Positions 16,413 to 24,747 of a DNA stretch of 33,291 nt are shown here, in pieces. Numbering within the stretch: the stretch's first letter is position 1; every line of letters starts with the position of its first letter. The stretch comes from Polyangiaceae bacterium. GTDB lineage: Bacteria > Myxococcota_A > Polyangia > Polyangiales > Polyangiaceae. Under the pieces are notes generated by a model, which was not told the DNA's origin, made no database searches, and saw nothing but the letters and a program-made list of their open reading frames with translations. The position numbers and the translations under genes are program-made. The stretch is taken from positions 1-33,291 of the forward strand of contig JALHPN010000089.1 of assembly GCA_022842465.1 (NCBI GenBank), written 5' to 3'.

Positions 16413-18385
16413 GCGACGGGCCTCAGAAGATGGTCCCGAAGGCGGCGTTGCCGCTCGACGAGATCATCTTGGGGGAGGACGAGGCCCTTCCGCCCGCTGC
16501 CCCCGCTCGAGAGGCGTCGGTGGCCCCCGCGGCGTCGGGCGCCGGGACGGGCGAGCTCGGGACCGGCGGGGGCGCGATGGCGCCCAACAAGAGCTCCGTC
16601 CGGCCGAAGGATCGCGCGTCGGTCCGTCCGGTCGACGCGGACGGCGGCGCGCGCGAAGGCAAGGACGACGGCGCGAAGGACTCGAGCTCGCGCGAGAAGA
16701 AGCGCGCGAAGATGACGCTTCGCATCCCCGACGACGAGATCTCGCGCCCGACGCTGCCGGCGGTGGAGACGCCGGCGGCCGGGATCCCGTCGCTCCTCGG
16801 GCTCGGCGAGGGCATGCGCGCGAGCAGGCCGCCCGCCGCGCCGATGCGTGCGCCGGACGACACCATCGAGCTCTCGCCCGAGGAGGTCCGCGCGCGCATG
16901 GCAGCGCTCGACGGGGTGCCGCGCGCCCTCGGCGTCGATGCGTCGAACGAGCCCGGATGGACGCCGTATGCCCCGCCGGTCGCGGATGACGAGGTGACGT
17001 CGCCCGTTCACAAGGTCGCCGCCCCCGTCCTCGACCTCGCGCCCGAGGTCCTCGAGGACGCGCCCGTCTCCGAGGAGATCCCGGTCGACACCGAGCTCGA
17101 CGAGCCGGCGAGCGCCGAGGCGCCGAACGACGTCGACGACCTCGCCGTCACGCACCCTCGCCTGCCCACGGTGCTCGACTCGGAGGAGATCCGGCTCGAC
17201 GACGGCGACCGGGTCACGGATCCGGGCACGGAGGAGATCTCGACGGACGACGTGGTGAGCGTCGAGTCTCTCCCGACGCCCGGCGGTCCGCCACCGCCTC
17301 CGCGGGGGCAGGTCGTCGTGTCTGCGCCGACGCCGCCCCAGGCGCAGCCTTCGAAGCCGTCCTCGCCGCAGGGCGCGTCCGTCACCGCGACCGCGCTCAT
17401 GGCCGGCGCCGCGCAGCCGAGCGCGCCCGCCGCGCCGGTCACACCGACGCCGGTCACGCCGAGCTCCGGCGCCGCGAGCTCGGCGGTCCCGTCGTCGCCT
17501 CAGGTGTCGAACGTCGCGCCGCCCATGACGTCCGGCGGAGCCGCGCGTCGCACGGCGCCGTCGTCGCCACAGGTCGGCGTCCAGCCCGTCGGCGCGCTCG
17601 CGCCCCCGCCGATGAACGAGTCCGCCGCGAACCGCAAGAAGACGCGGCCGTGGTGGGAGGACCTCTTCAACGACGACTTCATCCGCACGATGGCGAAGCT
17701 GACCGACGGTCAGATCGGGCGGGAGGTCGACTTCATCGAGGAGAGCCTCGGCTGCGAGGCCGGCGCGATGGTTCTCGACCTGGCCTGCGGCACCGGTCGC
17801 CATGCCGTGGAGCTCGCCTCGCGCGGCTATCAGGTCGTCGGCTTCGACCTCTCGCTGTCGATGCTCGCGCGCGCCTCCGACGAGGCGCAGGACCGGAAGC
17901 AGAAGATCAACTTCGTGCAGGGCGACATGCGCGAGATGACCTTCGACGAGACCTTCGACGGCGTCTACTCGTGGAACACGAGCTTCGGCTACTTCGACGA
18001 GGAGAAGAATGCGGCGATCGTCGCCAAGGTGCATCGCGCCCTCAAGAAGGGCGGCCAGTTCCTGCTGGACGTCGTCAACCGCGACAACATCATCCGCCAG
18101 TCACCCTCGCTCGCCTGGTACGAAGGCGACGGGTGCATCTGCATGGACGAGATGCACATCGACTGGATCACGAGCCGCATGAAGGTGAAGCGCACCCTCA
18201 TGATGGACGACGGGCGCACGAAGGAGATCGAGTACTCCATCCGGGTCTACTCGCTCCACGAGCTCGGAAAGCTCCTCCACGACAACGGCTTCCGCGTCGC
18301 CGAGGTGAGCGGTCGCACGAGCACGCCGGGGGTCTTCTTCGGATGCGAGGCGCCGCGCACGTTGATCCTCGCCGAGAAGCGCTGA
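16409..18385 (+). CDS. SAM-dependent methyltransferase with a ~430-residue disordered N-terminal region
   Basis: The product has 658 aa from GTG 16409 (GTGA overlap with psd; GGGGGAG at 16397-16403 gives a strong ribosome binding site). The first ~425 residues are low-complexity, rich in Pro, Ala, Glu, Asp and Ser, with acidic short motifs such as LDEIILGEDE and DDTIELSPEEVRARMAALDG and two near copies of PSSPQV. The C-terminal ~230 residues form a class I methyltransferase: RPWWEDLFNDDFIRT, then LDLACGTGRHAVEL (motif I, about 456-469), VVGFDLSLSML, INFVQGDMREM and a YSWNTSFGYF motif. Substrate is unknown; a phospholipid or envelope component is possible given the coupling to psd (inference). 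The long tail is unusual for this family. Confidence 0.88.
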   Translation: MSDGPQKMVPKAALPLDEIILGEDEALPPAAPAREASVAPAASGAGTGELGTGGGAMAPNKSSVRPKDRASVRPVDADGGAREGKDDGAKDSSSREKKRAKMTLRIPDDEISRPTLPAVETPAAGIPSLLGLGEGMRASRPPAAPMRAPDDTIELSPEEVRARMAALDGVPRALGVDASNEPGWTPYAPPVADDEVTSPVHKVAAPVLDLAPEVLEDAPVSEEIPVDTELDEPASAEAPNDVDDLAVTHPRLPTVLDSEEIRLDDGDRVTDPGTEEISTDDVVSVESLPTPGGPPPPPRGQVVVSAPTPPQAQPSKPSSPQGASVTATALMAGAAQPSAPAAPVTPTPVTPSSGAASSAVPSSPQVSNVAPPMTSGGAARRTAPSSPQVGVQPVGALAPPPMNESAANRKKTRPWWEDLFNDDFIRTMAKLTDGQIGREVDFIEESLGCEAGAMVLDLACGTGRHAVELASRGYQVVGFDLSLSMLARASDEAQDRKQKINFVQGDMREMTFDETFDGVYSWNTSFGYFDEEKNAAIVAKVHRALKKGGQFLLDVVNRDNIIRQSPSLAWYEGDGCICMDEMHIDWITSRMKVKRTLMMDDGRTKEIEYSIRVYSLHELGKLLHDNGFRVAEVSGRTSTPGVFFGCEAPRTLILAEKR

Positions 18386-18395
18386 GCGGCCGCTC

Positions 18396-19385
18396 GTGAA
18401 GGCGCTCGTCCTCGAAGGCGACGTCGTCGCGACGGTCGAAGACTACGCGACGCTCGCGGAGGCGCATCGCGCCGGCAAGATCTTCTGGATCGAGCTCGAC
18501 GAGCGCTCGAACGAAGCGGTTACCTTCCTCGAGAAAGAGCTCCACATCCACCCGCTCGCGGTCGAGGACGTGTGGAACGATCTGGGGCTCCCGAAGGTCG
18601 AGGACTTCGGCGACTACGTGCAGATCATCCTCCACGGGCTCACCGAGGTGGACCGGGCGTCCGGTGACGTGCCTCTCGAGCTCGCGGAGCTGGACCTCCT
18701 CATCGGCCGGAACTTCCTCGTCACCCACGCGCGAGACGAGAAGGTCTGCGCCGTGACGCCGGTGCAGCTCGAGGTCGTCCGCAATCCGCGTCTCCTCAAG
18801 AAGGGGCCCGCCTGGGTCGCTCACGCGGTCATGGACCGGATGGTCGACGAGTACGTCCCCCTCATCGACCGCTTCGACACCGAGATCGAGTCGATCGAGG
18901 AGAAGATCCTCGACGACGAGCGGCGACACATCCAAGGCGACCGCGAGATCATCCCGCGCATCCTCCGCGTCAAGCGGAGCCTCCAGGTCCTGCGTCGCAC
19001 GACGATCTACCAGCGGGAGATCCTCCTCCGCCTCGCCCGCGCGGAGTTCGACGAGATCCCGCGCGATCTCGTGCCCTTCTACCGGGACGTCTACGACCAC
19101 TTCGCGCGCGTCACGGAGCTCGTCGACAGCTACCGTGAGCTCGTCACGAGCTTGCTCGAAGCCCACCTGTCGATGCAGTCGAACCGCCTCAACGAGGTGA
19201 TGAAGCGGCTCACCATCATGTCGACGATCATGCTGCCGCTCAGCGTCATCGCCGGCGTCTACGGGATGAACTTCGAGCACATGCCGGAGCTCAAGTGGGT
19301 CTGGGGCTACCCCTTCGCGCTCTCGCTCATGGCGCTCGTCGCGCTCGGCATCATCGTCTGGTTCCGCGACAAGAAGTGGTTCTGA
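18396..19385 (+). CDS. corA: CorA-family magnesium/cobalt transporter
   Basis: The product has 329 aa. Start GTG 18396 lies ten bases after the methyltransferase stop. A large cytoplasmic domain (about 1-265, HPLAVEDVWN...PKVEDFGDYVQIILHG) precedes two C-terminal membrane helices (about 268-288 and 300-320). The signature YGMNFEHMPEL follows the first helix (GMN at 290-292) and forms the Mg2+ selectivity loop; the basic end RDKKWF fits the family. It should form a pentameric Mg2+ channel in the inner membrane. No transmitter or riboswitch is visible upstream; transcription probably comes from the psd promoter. It converges stop to stop with the gene at 19386. Confidence 0.95.
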   Translation: MKALVLEGDVVATVEDYATLAEAHRAGKIFWIELDERSNEAVTFLEKELHIHPLAVEDVWNDLGLPKVEDFGDYVQIILHGLTEVDRASGDVPLELAELDLLIGRNFLVTHARDEKVCAVTPVQLEVVRNPRLLKKGPAWVAHAVMDRMVDEYVPLIDRFDTEIESIEEKILDDERRHIQGDREIIPRILRVKRSLQVLRRTTIYQREILLRLARAEFDEIPRDLVPFYRDVYDHFARVTELVDSYRELVTSLLEAHLSMQSNRLNEVMKRLTIMSTIMLPLSVIAGVYGMNFEHMPELKWVWGYPFALSLMALVALGIIVWFRDKKWF

Positions 19386-20198
19386 CTACCTGCGTGCCTC
19401 CGCGCAGCAGCGGGTGCCGGTCTCCGCGCCCTCGTAGACGTCGTTGTGGCCCACCTGGAACTGCCGGCAGGCGTGACGGCTCGGGATCCACCAGGAGCCC
19501 TTCAGGACCTCCTTCCAACCCATCTTCTTCCCGTCGGCCTGCGTCCACTCCTCGAGGTTGCCGGCCATGTCCTGGATGCCGAACGGGCTCGCGCACTTCG
19601 GATTCGAGGCGACCGGCGCGCGGTGGTCGACGAGCCGGCCGATCTTCCCGATGTTCTCGCTGATGTCGACGTTGCACGCCGTCGCGTCACGTTCGAAGCC
19701 GTAGGGGTAGGGGCGCATCTCCTCGCCCTCGCACGCGAACTGCCACTCGCTCTCCTTGCAGAGACGGCCTCCCGCTTCGGTGCAGAGTGCACGCGACGAC
19801 GTCCAGGACATGTGGTTTCGCGGCAGATCGCTGCCCTCTTCGCGTCGCTCGGTCGCGTCGATGCAGTAGCGAAGGTGCACGCGCGCGGACTTGCACGTGG
19901 CAGGCTCCTGGTAGCGCTTACAGCGGAAGTGGTGGTAGCGGCTCGTCGGCGGGTCCATCCACTCGAGGCAGACCTGCTCGACCTCGGGGCAGTAGTCGCC
20001 TTCGACGAGGAGCATGCCGGCGGGGCACGCGCTCGGCGCCGGCGCGGGCGGCGACGGCGCCTCCGCCGAGGGGCCAGGCACGATCGCGAGCTGCATCGTG
20101 GCGGACCCGACCGAGACCGAGCTCGCGTCTCCCGCCGCGGCGCGCGAGCAGGCGGGGAGGAGCGCGACGAGGACCGTGAACAGCGTCCTGCGGAGCAT
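19386..20198 (-). CDS. FGE/SUMF1-like (formylglycine-generating-enzyme family) lipoprotein
   Basis: The product has 270 aa from ATG 20198, with no clear ribosome binding site. The signal peptide ends in LLPAC (Cys17), a lipobox. A Pro/Ala linker is followed by a Cys-rich SUMF1-type domain: MLLVEGDYCPEVEQVCLEW, RYCIDATE, NHMSWTSSRALCTEAGGRLCKESEWQFAC, PYPYGFE, FGIQDMAGNLEEWTQ and LKGSWWIPSRHACRQF. This matches the formylglycine-generating enzyme fold. The first of the two catalytic cysteines of true FGE is replaced (WWIP where a Cys is expected), so sulfatase activation is unlikely and a binding or non-enzymatic role is more probable. It lies 78 bases downstream of the propeller gene, probably in one operon. 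Confidence 0.85.
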   Translation of the reverse strand: MLRRTLFTVLVALLPACSRAAAGDASSVSVGSATMQLAIVPGPSAEAPSPPAPAPSACPAGMLLVEGDYCPEVEQVCLEWMDPPTSRYHHFRCKRYQEPATCKSARVHLRYCIDATERREEGSDLPRNHMSWTSSRALCTEAGGRLCKESEWQFACEGEEMRPYPYGFERDATACNVDISENIGKIGRLVDHRAPVASNPKCASPFGIQDMAGNLEEWTQADGKKMGWKEVLKGSWWIPSRHACRQFQVGHNDVYEGAETGTRCCAEARR

Positions 20199-20276
20199 CG
20201 CGGACCGGCGTACCGCAGCTCATGCGTGGGGGGAAGCCGCGCGCGAGGGAGCCTGATTGGATGCGCAGTCGTGCGA

Positions 20277-21494
20277 CTACTCGTCCCCGAAGGCGAGACC
20301 GTCGGGGTAGATCCCGACGACCCAGCGCCTCTTCTCTGCGAGGGTGCTCGCGTCGATCTCGAGGACGCTCCCCGGCCCTTGGTGGTCGCCCTCGCAGACG
20401 AGGTACACGCGCCCGTCCTTCGCGACGCGGACGACGTGAGGGAGCGTGCAGCGCTCCTTCGGGTAGGTCGTGCGCGCGATGACCTTCGCCGTCGCGAGGT
20501 CGACGCGCGCGAGCCCGTCGGGGGCCTGGAGCGGGACGAGGAGGGTGCCTCCGCCCACGATCGCCGGCATGAACGCCTTCGCGGCGAGCGGGATCGCACC
20601 CTCGAAGCGCTTCTCCTTCCGATCGAAGACGCGAACGTCTTGCCCCTCGAGATCGGCCACGATCACCTTCGACTCGTCGGGCGAGAGCGTGGCGGAGTAA
20701 GGGCCGTAGCGAGGGACACCGGGGACCCCGGGCGCCGCGCCGAGGGGGTGTCGCGCGACGGCCAGCGTCTTCGACGTGAGGTCCACCGCCGCGAGCTCGT
20801 CGGACCCGTAGCAGGCGACGAACGCGGTCGACCCGTCGCGCGTCGTCGCGACGCCGTGCGGCGCGACGCACACCGGCCGCGCCGCGACACGCTCCAGCGT
20901 CGTGGCATCGAGGACGACGAGGGACGCGAACATCGTCGCCGGGCTCCCCCCGCCGCGGGCGGCAACGTCCATCGCGCGCTTCATGTCGAAGTGCGTGACG
21001 AGGACGCGGCTCTTGTCGTGGGTGAGGACGACGTCGCCGGGGTTCTCGTCCACCGTCCGGACCGCACGACCCGAGAGGCCGGGCAGGTCGAGGCGGAGGA
21101 CCTTCCCGAGGCCCTCCGCGGTCCCGTGTGACGCGTGGGGATCCTTCTCCCTCTTCCGGGAGGGCTCCGGCGGGAACGCGAGGGCGACGAAGACGCTGGA
21201 CGACGCGGCGTCGACGGCGAGGTGGTGCGGCGCCTCGTGCGCATCGCGATCGAGATCGAGGGGCACGTTCGTGACCTCGTCGCCGTCGCGATCGAGCACG
21301 CTGATCGAGTCGGAGCCGTTGTTCGTCACGTAGGCCGCGCGCGCGGTGGGCGTGCGGATCGTCGTCGCGGGGAGCGCGGCGGCAAGGTCGACGTCCTTGG
21401 CCCTAGGGCTGGACGTGCCGGGTCGTCGACAGCCGGCGGACGCGAGCAGCGCGAGCGCGATGGCCGCGCGCCGCCGGGACGCGCCGTTGTACAA
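20277..21494 (-). CDS. Beta-propeller (YVTN-type) lipoprotein
   Basis: The product has 405 aa if it starts at TTG 21494, with GAGGG (plus strand 21505-21509) ten bases upstream. ATG 21536 would give 419 aa but has no ribosome binding site and overlaps the divergent gene. The signal peptide ends in LLASAGC (Cys22 from TTG), a lipobox. The body holds repeated beta-propeller blades of YVTN/NHL type: AAYVTNNGSDSISVLDRDGD, VVLTHDKSRVLVTHFD, PHGVATTRDGSTAFVACYGS, SATLSPDESKVIVADLEG and VVRVAKDGRVYLVCEGD. These proteins bind ligands or act as scaffolds on the cell surface. It is divergent from the Asp-box propeller gene, only 7 bases away. Confidence 0.8.
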   Translation of the reverse strand: MYNGASRRRAAIALALLASAGCRRPGTSSPRAKDVDLAAALPATTIRTPTARAAYVTNNGSDSISVLDRDGDEVTNVPLDLDRDAHEAPHHLAVDAASSSVFVALAFPPEPSRKREKDPHASHGTAEGLGKVLRLDLPGLSGRAVRTVDENPGDVVLTHDKSRVLVTHFDMKRAMDVAARGGGSPATMFASLVVLDATTLERVAARPVCVAPHGVATTRDGSTAFVACYGSDELAAVDLTSKTLAVARHPLGAAPGVPGVPRYGPYSATLSPDESKVIVADLEGQDVRVFDRKEKRFEGAIPLAAKAFMPAIVGGGTLLVPLQAPDGLARVDLATAKVIARTTYPKERCTLPHVVRVAKDGRVYLVCEGDHQGPGSVLEIDASTLAEKRRWVVGIYPDGLAFGDE

Positions 21495-21496
21495 CG
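21485..21496. promoter_or_regulatory. 12-bp perfect palindrome at a divergent gene start
   Basis: CGTTGTACAACG reads the same on both strands and lies at the start of the minus-strand propeller gene, five bases before the plus-strand GTG at 21502. It is poorer in GC than its surroundings. It could be an operator for a dimeric regulator acting on both genes, though part of it would be coding. No known binding family is identified. Confidence 0.35.
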
Positions 21497-21501
21497 AGAG
21501 C

Positions 21502-22872
21502 GTGCCCTCGCCGCGTCGCGCTCGTCGTCCGCTCATCGCCGTCATGATCGGAGCCGCCCTCATGTGTAGCACCGGACTCGCGCGCGCGAACGGGCGTTTC
21601 CCGAAGGCGCAGGTCATCGCCACAGTCCCGGGCTCGGACGGCAAGGTCGTCTTCCTACGCACGACGTTCGGGATCCTCGTCTCCGGCGACGGCGGCGCGA
21701 GCTTCCGCTGGATCTGCGAGCGGGCCCTCGGTTACGGCGGTCAGTGGGACCCGCCGATCGCCGCGACGCGCGACGGTCGCCTCTGGGTCGGCCTCGAGAG
21801 CGGCCTCTCGTCGACGCCGGACGGATGCGCGGTCGAGACGGCGGCCGAGCTCGCGGGAGAGACGGTGAGGGATCTCACGACCGATCTCCGCGGCGAGACG
21901 CTCTGGGTGCTCGCCGGGGCCCCTGGGAGGCCGAGCCACGTCTGGCGCAAGAAGGTCGGCGCCGCCTTCGAACGTCTCGGGTCTTCGGGCCTCGAGGGCG
22001 TGAACGTCATGACGATCGAGGTCGCGCCGTCGGCGCCGTCGCGCCTGTGGGTCAGCGGCCAGCCCTACGACACGATCCGCGGTCGCCTCTACGCGTCCGA
22101 CGACGGCGGCCGGACGTTCTCGGGGAGGGAGAACGCCCTCGCCGCAGAAGGACCGTTCTTCATCGCCGAGGTCGACCACGCGAACGCCGATCGCGTCCTC
22201 GTCCGTCACCTCCACACGACGGGGAGCGATCTCCTCGTGACGACCGACGGCGGACGGACGTTCCGCGCGACCCTCTCGATGGAGAGCGCGATGTTCGGCT
22301 TCGCGAAGACGGCAGACGGTAAGACGCTCTGGGCGGGGTCGGGCCTCCCCGAGCACGGCATCCACCGCTCGACCGACGGCGGCGAGCACTGGGAGAAGAT
22401 CTCTGCGCGCGGGGTGCTCTGTCTCCACGCGCCCGCCGCCCCGAAGGACAGGCTCTTCGCGTGCGAGAACACGCTCGCCCTCGGGGCCTCCGCGGTGGCA
22501 CGTTCCGACGACCGCGGCGCGAGCTTCCGCTCGCTCGGCACCTTCGGCGACGTGCGCGGCCCCGTCGCCTGCGCCTCGGACGCTGCGGCCCCGCTCTGCG
22601 GCGGCGTCGCGTGGGAGGAGCTCCGCGCGTTCGTCATGCCGCGCGCCGAGGTGGTCCCGAGAGATGCGGGCGCGCCACGAACCACGGCCGAGCCGCGCTC
22701 GCGGTGCGCCTGCGACGTCGCCGTCGGCGCGCGCGCCCCCGTGGATCCTTCGCTTCCCATCGTGGGGGTACTCGCCCTCGGGGTGAGGGCATTCTCCCGA
22801 CGCAAGCGTGGATCCCGACGCGTCCAGGGTTCTGCCGAAGCGCGCGACACTGCCGGAAGATTGCGCTGGTAA
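21502..22872 (+). CDS. Exported Asp-box (BNR/sortilin-like) beta-propeller protein with MYXO-CTERM-like anchor
   Basis: The product has 456 aa from GTG 21502, which gives a clean signal peptide (MPSPRRARRPLIAVMIGAAL, cleavage near LARA). Five Asp-box repeats are visible: SGDGGASF (from 61), SDDGGRTF, TTDGGRTF, STDGGEHW and SDDRGASF, so a beta-propeller of the BNR/photosystem-stability-factor type is expected. Near the end, Cys402-Ala-Cys404 precedes a short hydrophobic segment (about 419-431) and an Arg/Lys-rich stretch, resembling the MYXO-CTERM sorting signal processed by myxosortases; the extra ~16 residues after it are unusual. It is divergent from another propeller gene and precedes a lipoprotein gene. 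Confidence 0.8.
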   Translation: MPSPRRARRPLIAVMIGAALMCSTGLARANGRFPKAQVIATVPGSDGKVVFLRTTFGILVSGDGGASFRWICERALGYGGQWDPPIAATRDGRLWVGLESGLSSTPDGCAVETAAELAGETVRDLTTDLRGETLWVLAGAPGRPSHVWRKKVGAAFERLGSSGLEGVNVMTIEVAPSAPSRLWVSGQPYDTIRGRLYASDDGGRTFSGRENALAAEGPFFIAEVDHANADRVLVRHLHTTGSDLLVTTDGGRTFRATLSMESAMFGFAKTADGKTLWAGSGLPEHGIHRSTDGGEHWEKISARGVLCLHAPAAPKDRLFACENTLALGASAVARSDDRGASFRSLGTFGDVRGPVACASDAAAPLCGGVAWEELRAFVMPRAEVVPRDAGAPRTTAEPRSRCACDVAVGARAPVDPSLPIVGVLALGVRAFSRRKRGSRRVQGSAEARDTAGRLRW

Positions 22873-22979
22873 GGCTCGTTTCCGAGGGGGCCGGCCCTCG
22901 CGTCGATGGTTCCGACGGGAGACCGGCGGAAGGAAGGCGCACGACACACGCTGGCGTCACGCTTGCTTCGTGGCTTCTC

Positions 22980-23909
22980 ATGAAGCGAAGCGGTCTCCTG
23001 CTCGGCCTCGTCTCCGGTGTCCTCGCGCTCACGTCGTTCGCATGCGATGACGGCGTGTCGACGGGGTCCGTGCGGCGCGGCGGGTACGTGCCGGCGGCCG
23101 GTGAGCAGGTCGACCACGATCCGAACGACGTCGACGACGGTGACGGCGACCCGGGGAACCCGAACGCCACGACCCCGCCTCCCGCGCCGGGTGACCCCGC
23201 AGGGCAGGGCGGCGAGTTCACGGTCGGTCTCTCGTCCACGACGCCGGCGGTCGACCTCGGCGCGTCGGCGACGATCGACGTGTCGATCACGGGCAAGCCC
23301 GGCTTCACCGGCGAGGTCGACCTCAGCGCGACGGGCCTCCCCGCGGGCGTCACCGCGGCCTTCGCCCCGGCGAAGGTGACGGTGGGCGCCGGCGCCGTCA
23401 CCTCGAAGCTCACGTTGACGACCGCCTACACCGCGATCCCGTCGGCGCCCAACGCGAGTACGCCCATCCAGATCGTCGCGAAGAGCGCCGGCGGGCAGGC
23501 GACGGCGAACGCGAACTTCAAGGTCAACCCGAGGCTGACGCTCACGATCCCGATGAACGTGGATGCCCTCCGTCAGGCCGGCGTCGGTACACAGTTCAAG
23601 AGCGAGTGGGGCGCTGCCTTCGGCGCGACGCCGACCCAGCTCAGGACGCAGGAGGGCAACGGCATCGTCGTCGTCGTCCGCAATGCCGACTCGACGGCCC
23701 ACATCATCCACTCCGGCGGCGCCTTCCCGCACGGCGACACGGGCCGAGCCATCCAGCCACTCGACGTCGAGAAGCTCGCCGACGGGACGACCCGCACGCG
23801 CACGCTCTCGCCGACCGCCGCGTCGCCGATCAACGTCAGCGGATACCCTCACGAGGGTGCGAACGGACCGAGCGTCAGCTTCCGCATCGGCGTCGCCGTC
23901 GCGCCCTGA
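22980..23909 (+). CDS. Lipoprotein with Ig-like domain and His-rich C-terminal domain
   Basis: The product has 309 aa from ATG 22980, with no clear ribosome binding site. The signal peptide ends in TSFAC (Cys22). An Asp/Asn/Pro-rich linker (DHDPNDVDDGDGDPGNPN) is followed by an Ig-like beta-sandwich (about 75-170, FTVGLSSTTPAVDLGASATI and VDLSATGLPAGVTAAFAP). The last ~130 residues have VVVVRNADSTAHIIHSGG (His241, His244), FPHG (His251) and SGYPHEG (His291), somewhat like a cupredoxin-type metal site but without the copper-binding Cys. Metal binding is only a guess. It sits 107 bases after the propeller gene and ends five bases from the GreB gene on the other strand. Confidence 0.75.
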   Translation: MKRSGLLLGLVSGVLALTSFACDDGVSTGSVRRGGYVPAAGEQVDHDPNDVDDGDGDPGNPNATTPPPAPGDPAGQGGEFTVGLSSTTPAVDLGASATIDVSITGKPGFTGEVDLSATGLPAGVTAAFAPAKVTVGAGAVTSKLTLTTAYTAIPSAPNASTPIQIVAKSAGGQATANANFKVNPRLTLTIPMNVDALRQAGVGTQFKSEWGAAFGATPTQLRTQEGNGIVVVVRNADSTAHIIHSGGAFPHGDTGRAIQPLDVEKLADGTTRTRTLSPTAASPINVSGYPHEGANGPSVSFRIGVAVAP

Positions 23910-23914
23910 CCGGT

Positions 23915-24403
23915 TCAGGACCAGCGCACCTCGACCACCGTGAGCTCCATCTCGCCGCTCGGCTTGCGGAAGACCACCGTGTCTCCGGCCTGGCGCTTGA
24001 GGAGCGCGCGGCCGAGCGGAGATCTGTAGCTGATCCGTCCGCGCGCGAGGTCGATCTCGTCCTCGCCGACGATCTGATAGGTGGCGGTCTTCCCGTCTTC
24101 GTCCTCGACGTCGACCGTCGCGCCGAAGAAGGCGCGCGCTCGATCCCCGGCGGGGCGGTCCGACGGGTCCACCACCGTCGCGAGCTCGAGCCGCTTCGTG
24201 AGGTAGTGGATCCGTCGATCGATCTCGCGGAGCTTCTTCTTGCCGTAGATGTACTCGGCGTTCTCGCTCCGATCGCCCTGCGCCGCCGCGTCGGCGACCT
24301 CGGTGACGATCTTCGGGCGCTTCTTCGTCCGGAGGTCGAGCAGCTCCTCCTGCATCCGGATCGCGCCCTGACGGGTGATGTAGCTGGGATCGCCCTTCGC
24401 CAC
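23915..24403 (-). CDS. greB: Transcript cleavage/elongation factor, GreB type
   Basis: The product has 162 aa. GreA/GreB factors insert a coiled coil into the RNA polymerase channel and stimulate cleavage of backtracked RNA. Seen are YITRQGAIRMQEELLDL, the acidic tip AAAQGDRSENAEYIYGKKKL (Asp44, Glu47), LREIDRRIHYLTKRLE, and the C-terminal IVGEDEI...SPLGRALLKRQAGD. The wording RPKIV, IYGKKKLREIDRR and FFGATVDVED is closer to GreB than to GreA. Start GTG 24403 follows a strong GGAGGGTGA site. It is the last gene of a three-gene minus-strand unit, three bases after the 109-aa gene. Confidence 0.93.
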   Translation of the reverse strand: MAKGDPSYITRQGAIRMQEELLDLRTKKRPKIVTEVADAAAQGDRSENAEYIYGKKKLREIDRRIHYLTKRLELATVVDPSDRPAGDRARAFFGATVDVEDEDGKTATYQIVGEDEIDLARGRISYRSPLGRALLKRQAGDTVVFRKPSGEMELTVVEVRWS

Positions 24404-24406
24404 GGC

Positions 24407-24736
24407 TCACCCTCCGTCGCACGACGCGAGGAGGACGTCGAGGGCGAAGGGGCGGGCGCTCGTGCCGGCGAGATCGAGCACCGCGCGGGCGATCGCCTGA
24501 CGCGACGCGTTCCGTGGGACGGCGAGGATGGCCCAGCGCGCGCCCTCTCCTTCGCCCCACGCGCGGCCGGAGTCGAGCTGCACGCGGCGCGCCCCGTCGC
24601 AGATCGCCACCGTCGTCCGCGGTGGCCGAACGAGCGCGACGGCGCGATGGGCGTATTCGATGCGATCGAAGCTCTCGCTCGAGACCTGCGCGTGGTCCTC
24701 GGCGATCTCGACCCTCTCCATCTCGATGCGCGGCAT
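24407..24736 (-). CDS. Small protein of unknown function upstream of GreB
   Basis: The product has 109 aa from ATG 24736. An in-frame stop further upstream is not reached without a longer, unlikely N-terminus, so this start is chosen by fit to its neighbours. No ribosome binding site is evident. The sequence is soluble, with alternating strands and helices (MPRIEMERVEIAEDHAQVSS, VALVRPPRTTVAICDGARRV, ARWAILAVPRNASRQAIARA). I recognise no family. It lies 11 bases after the 806-aa gene and three bases before GreB, so the three are very likely one transcript, and translation may be coupled. Confidence 0.7.
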   Translation of the reverse strand: MPRIEMERVEIAEDHAQVSSESFDRIEYAHRAVALVRPPRTTVAICDGARRVQLDSGRAWGEGEGARWAILAVPRNASRQAIARAVLDLAGTSARPFALDVLLASCDGG

Positions 24737-24747
24737 CGGAGGCGAGT

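Noticed and set aside
20199..20276. A possible promoter or terminator between the propeller and FGE-like genes
   Set aside because: Only a short symmetric AGTCG/CGACT with a two-base centre overlapping a stop codon was seen, too weak to report.
22206..24560. A 784-codon minus-strand open frame across the propeller and Ig-like genes
   Set aside because: Arg-rich and repetitive, crossing three recognised genes including GreB in another frame.
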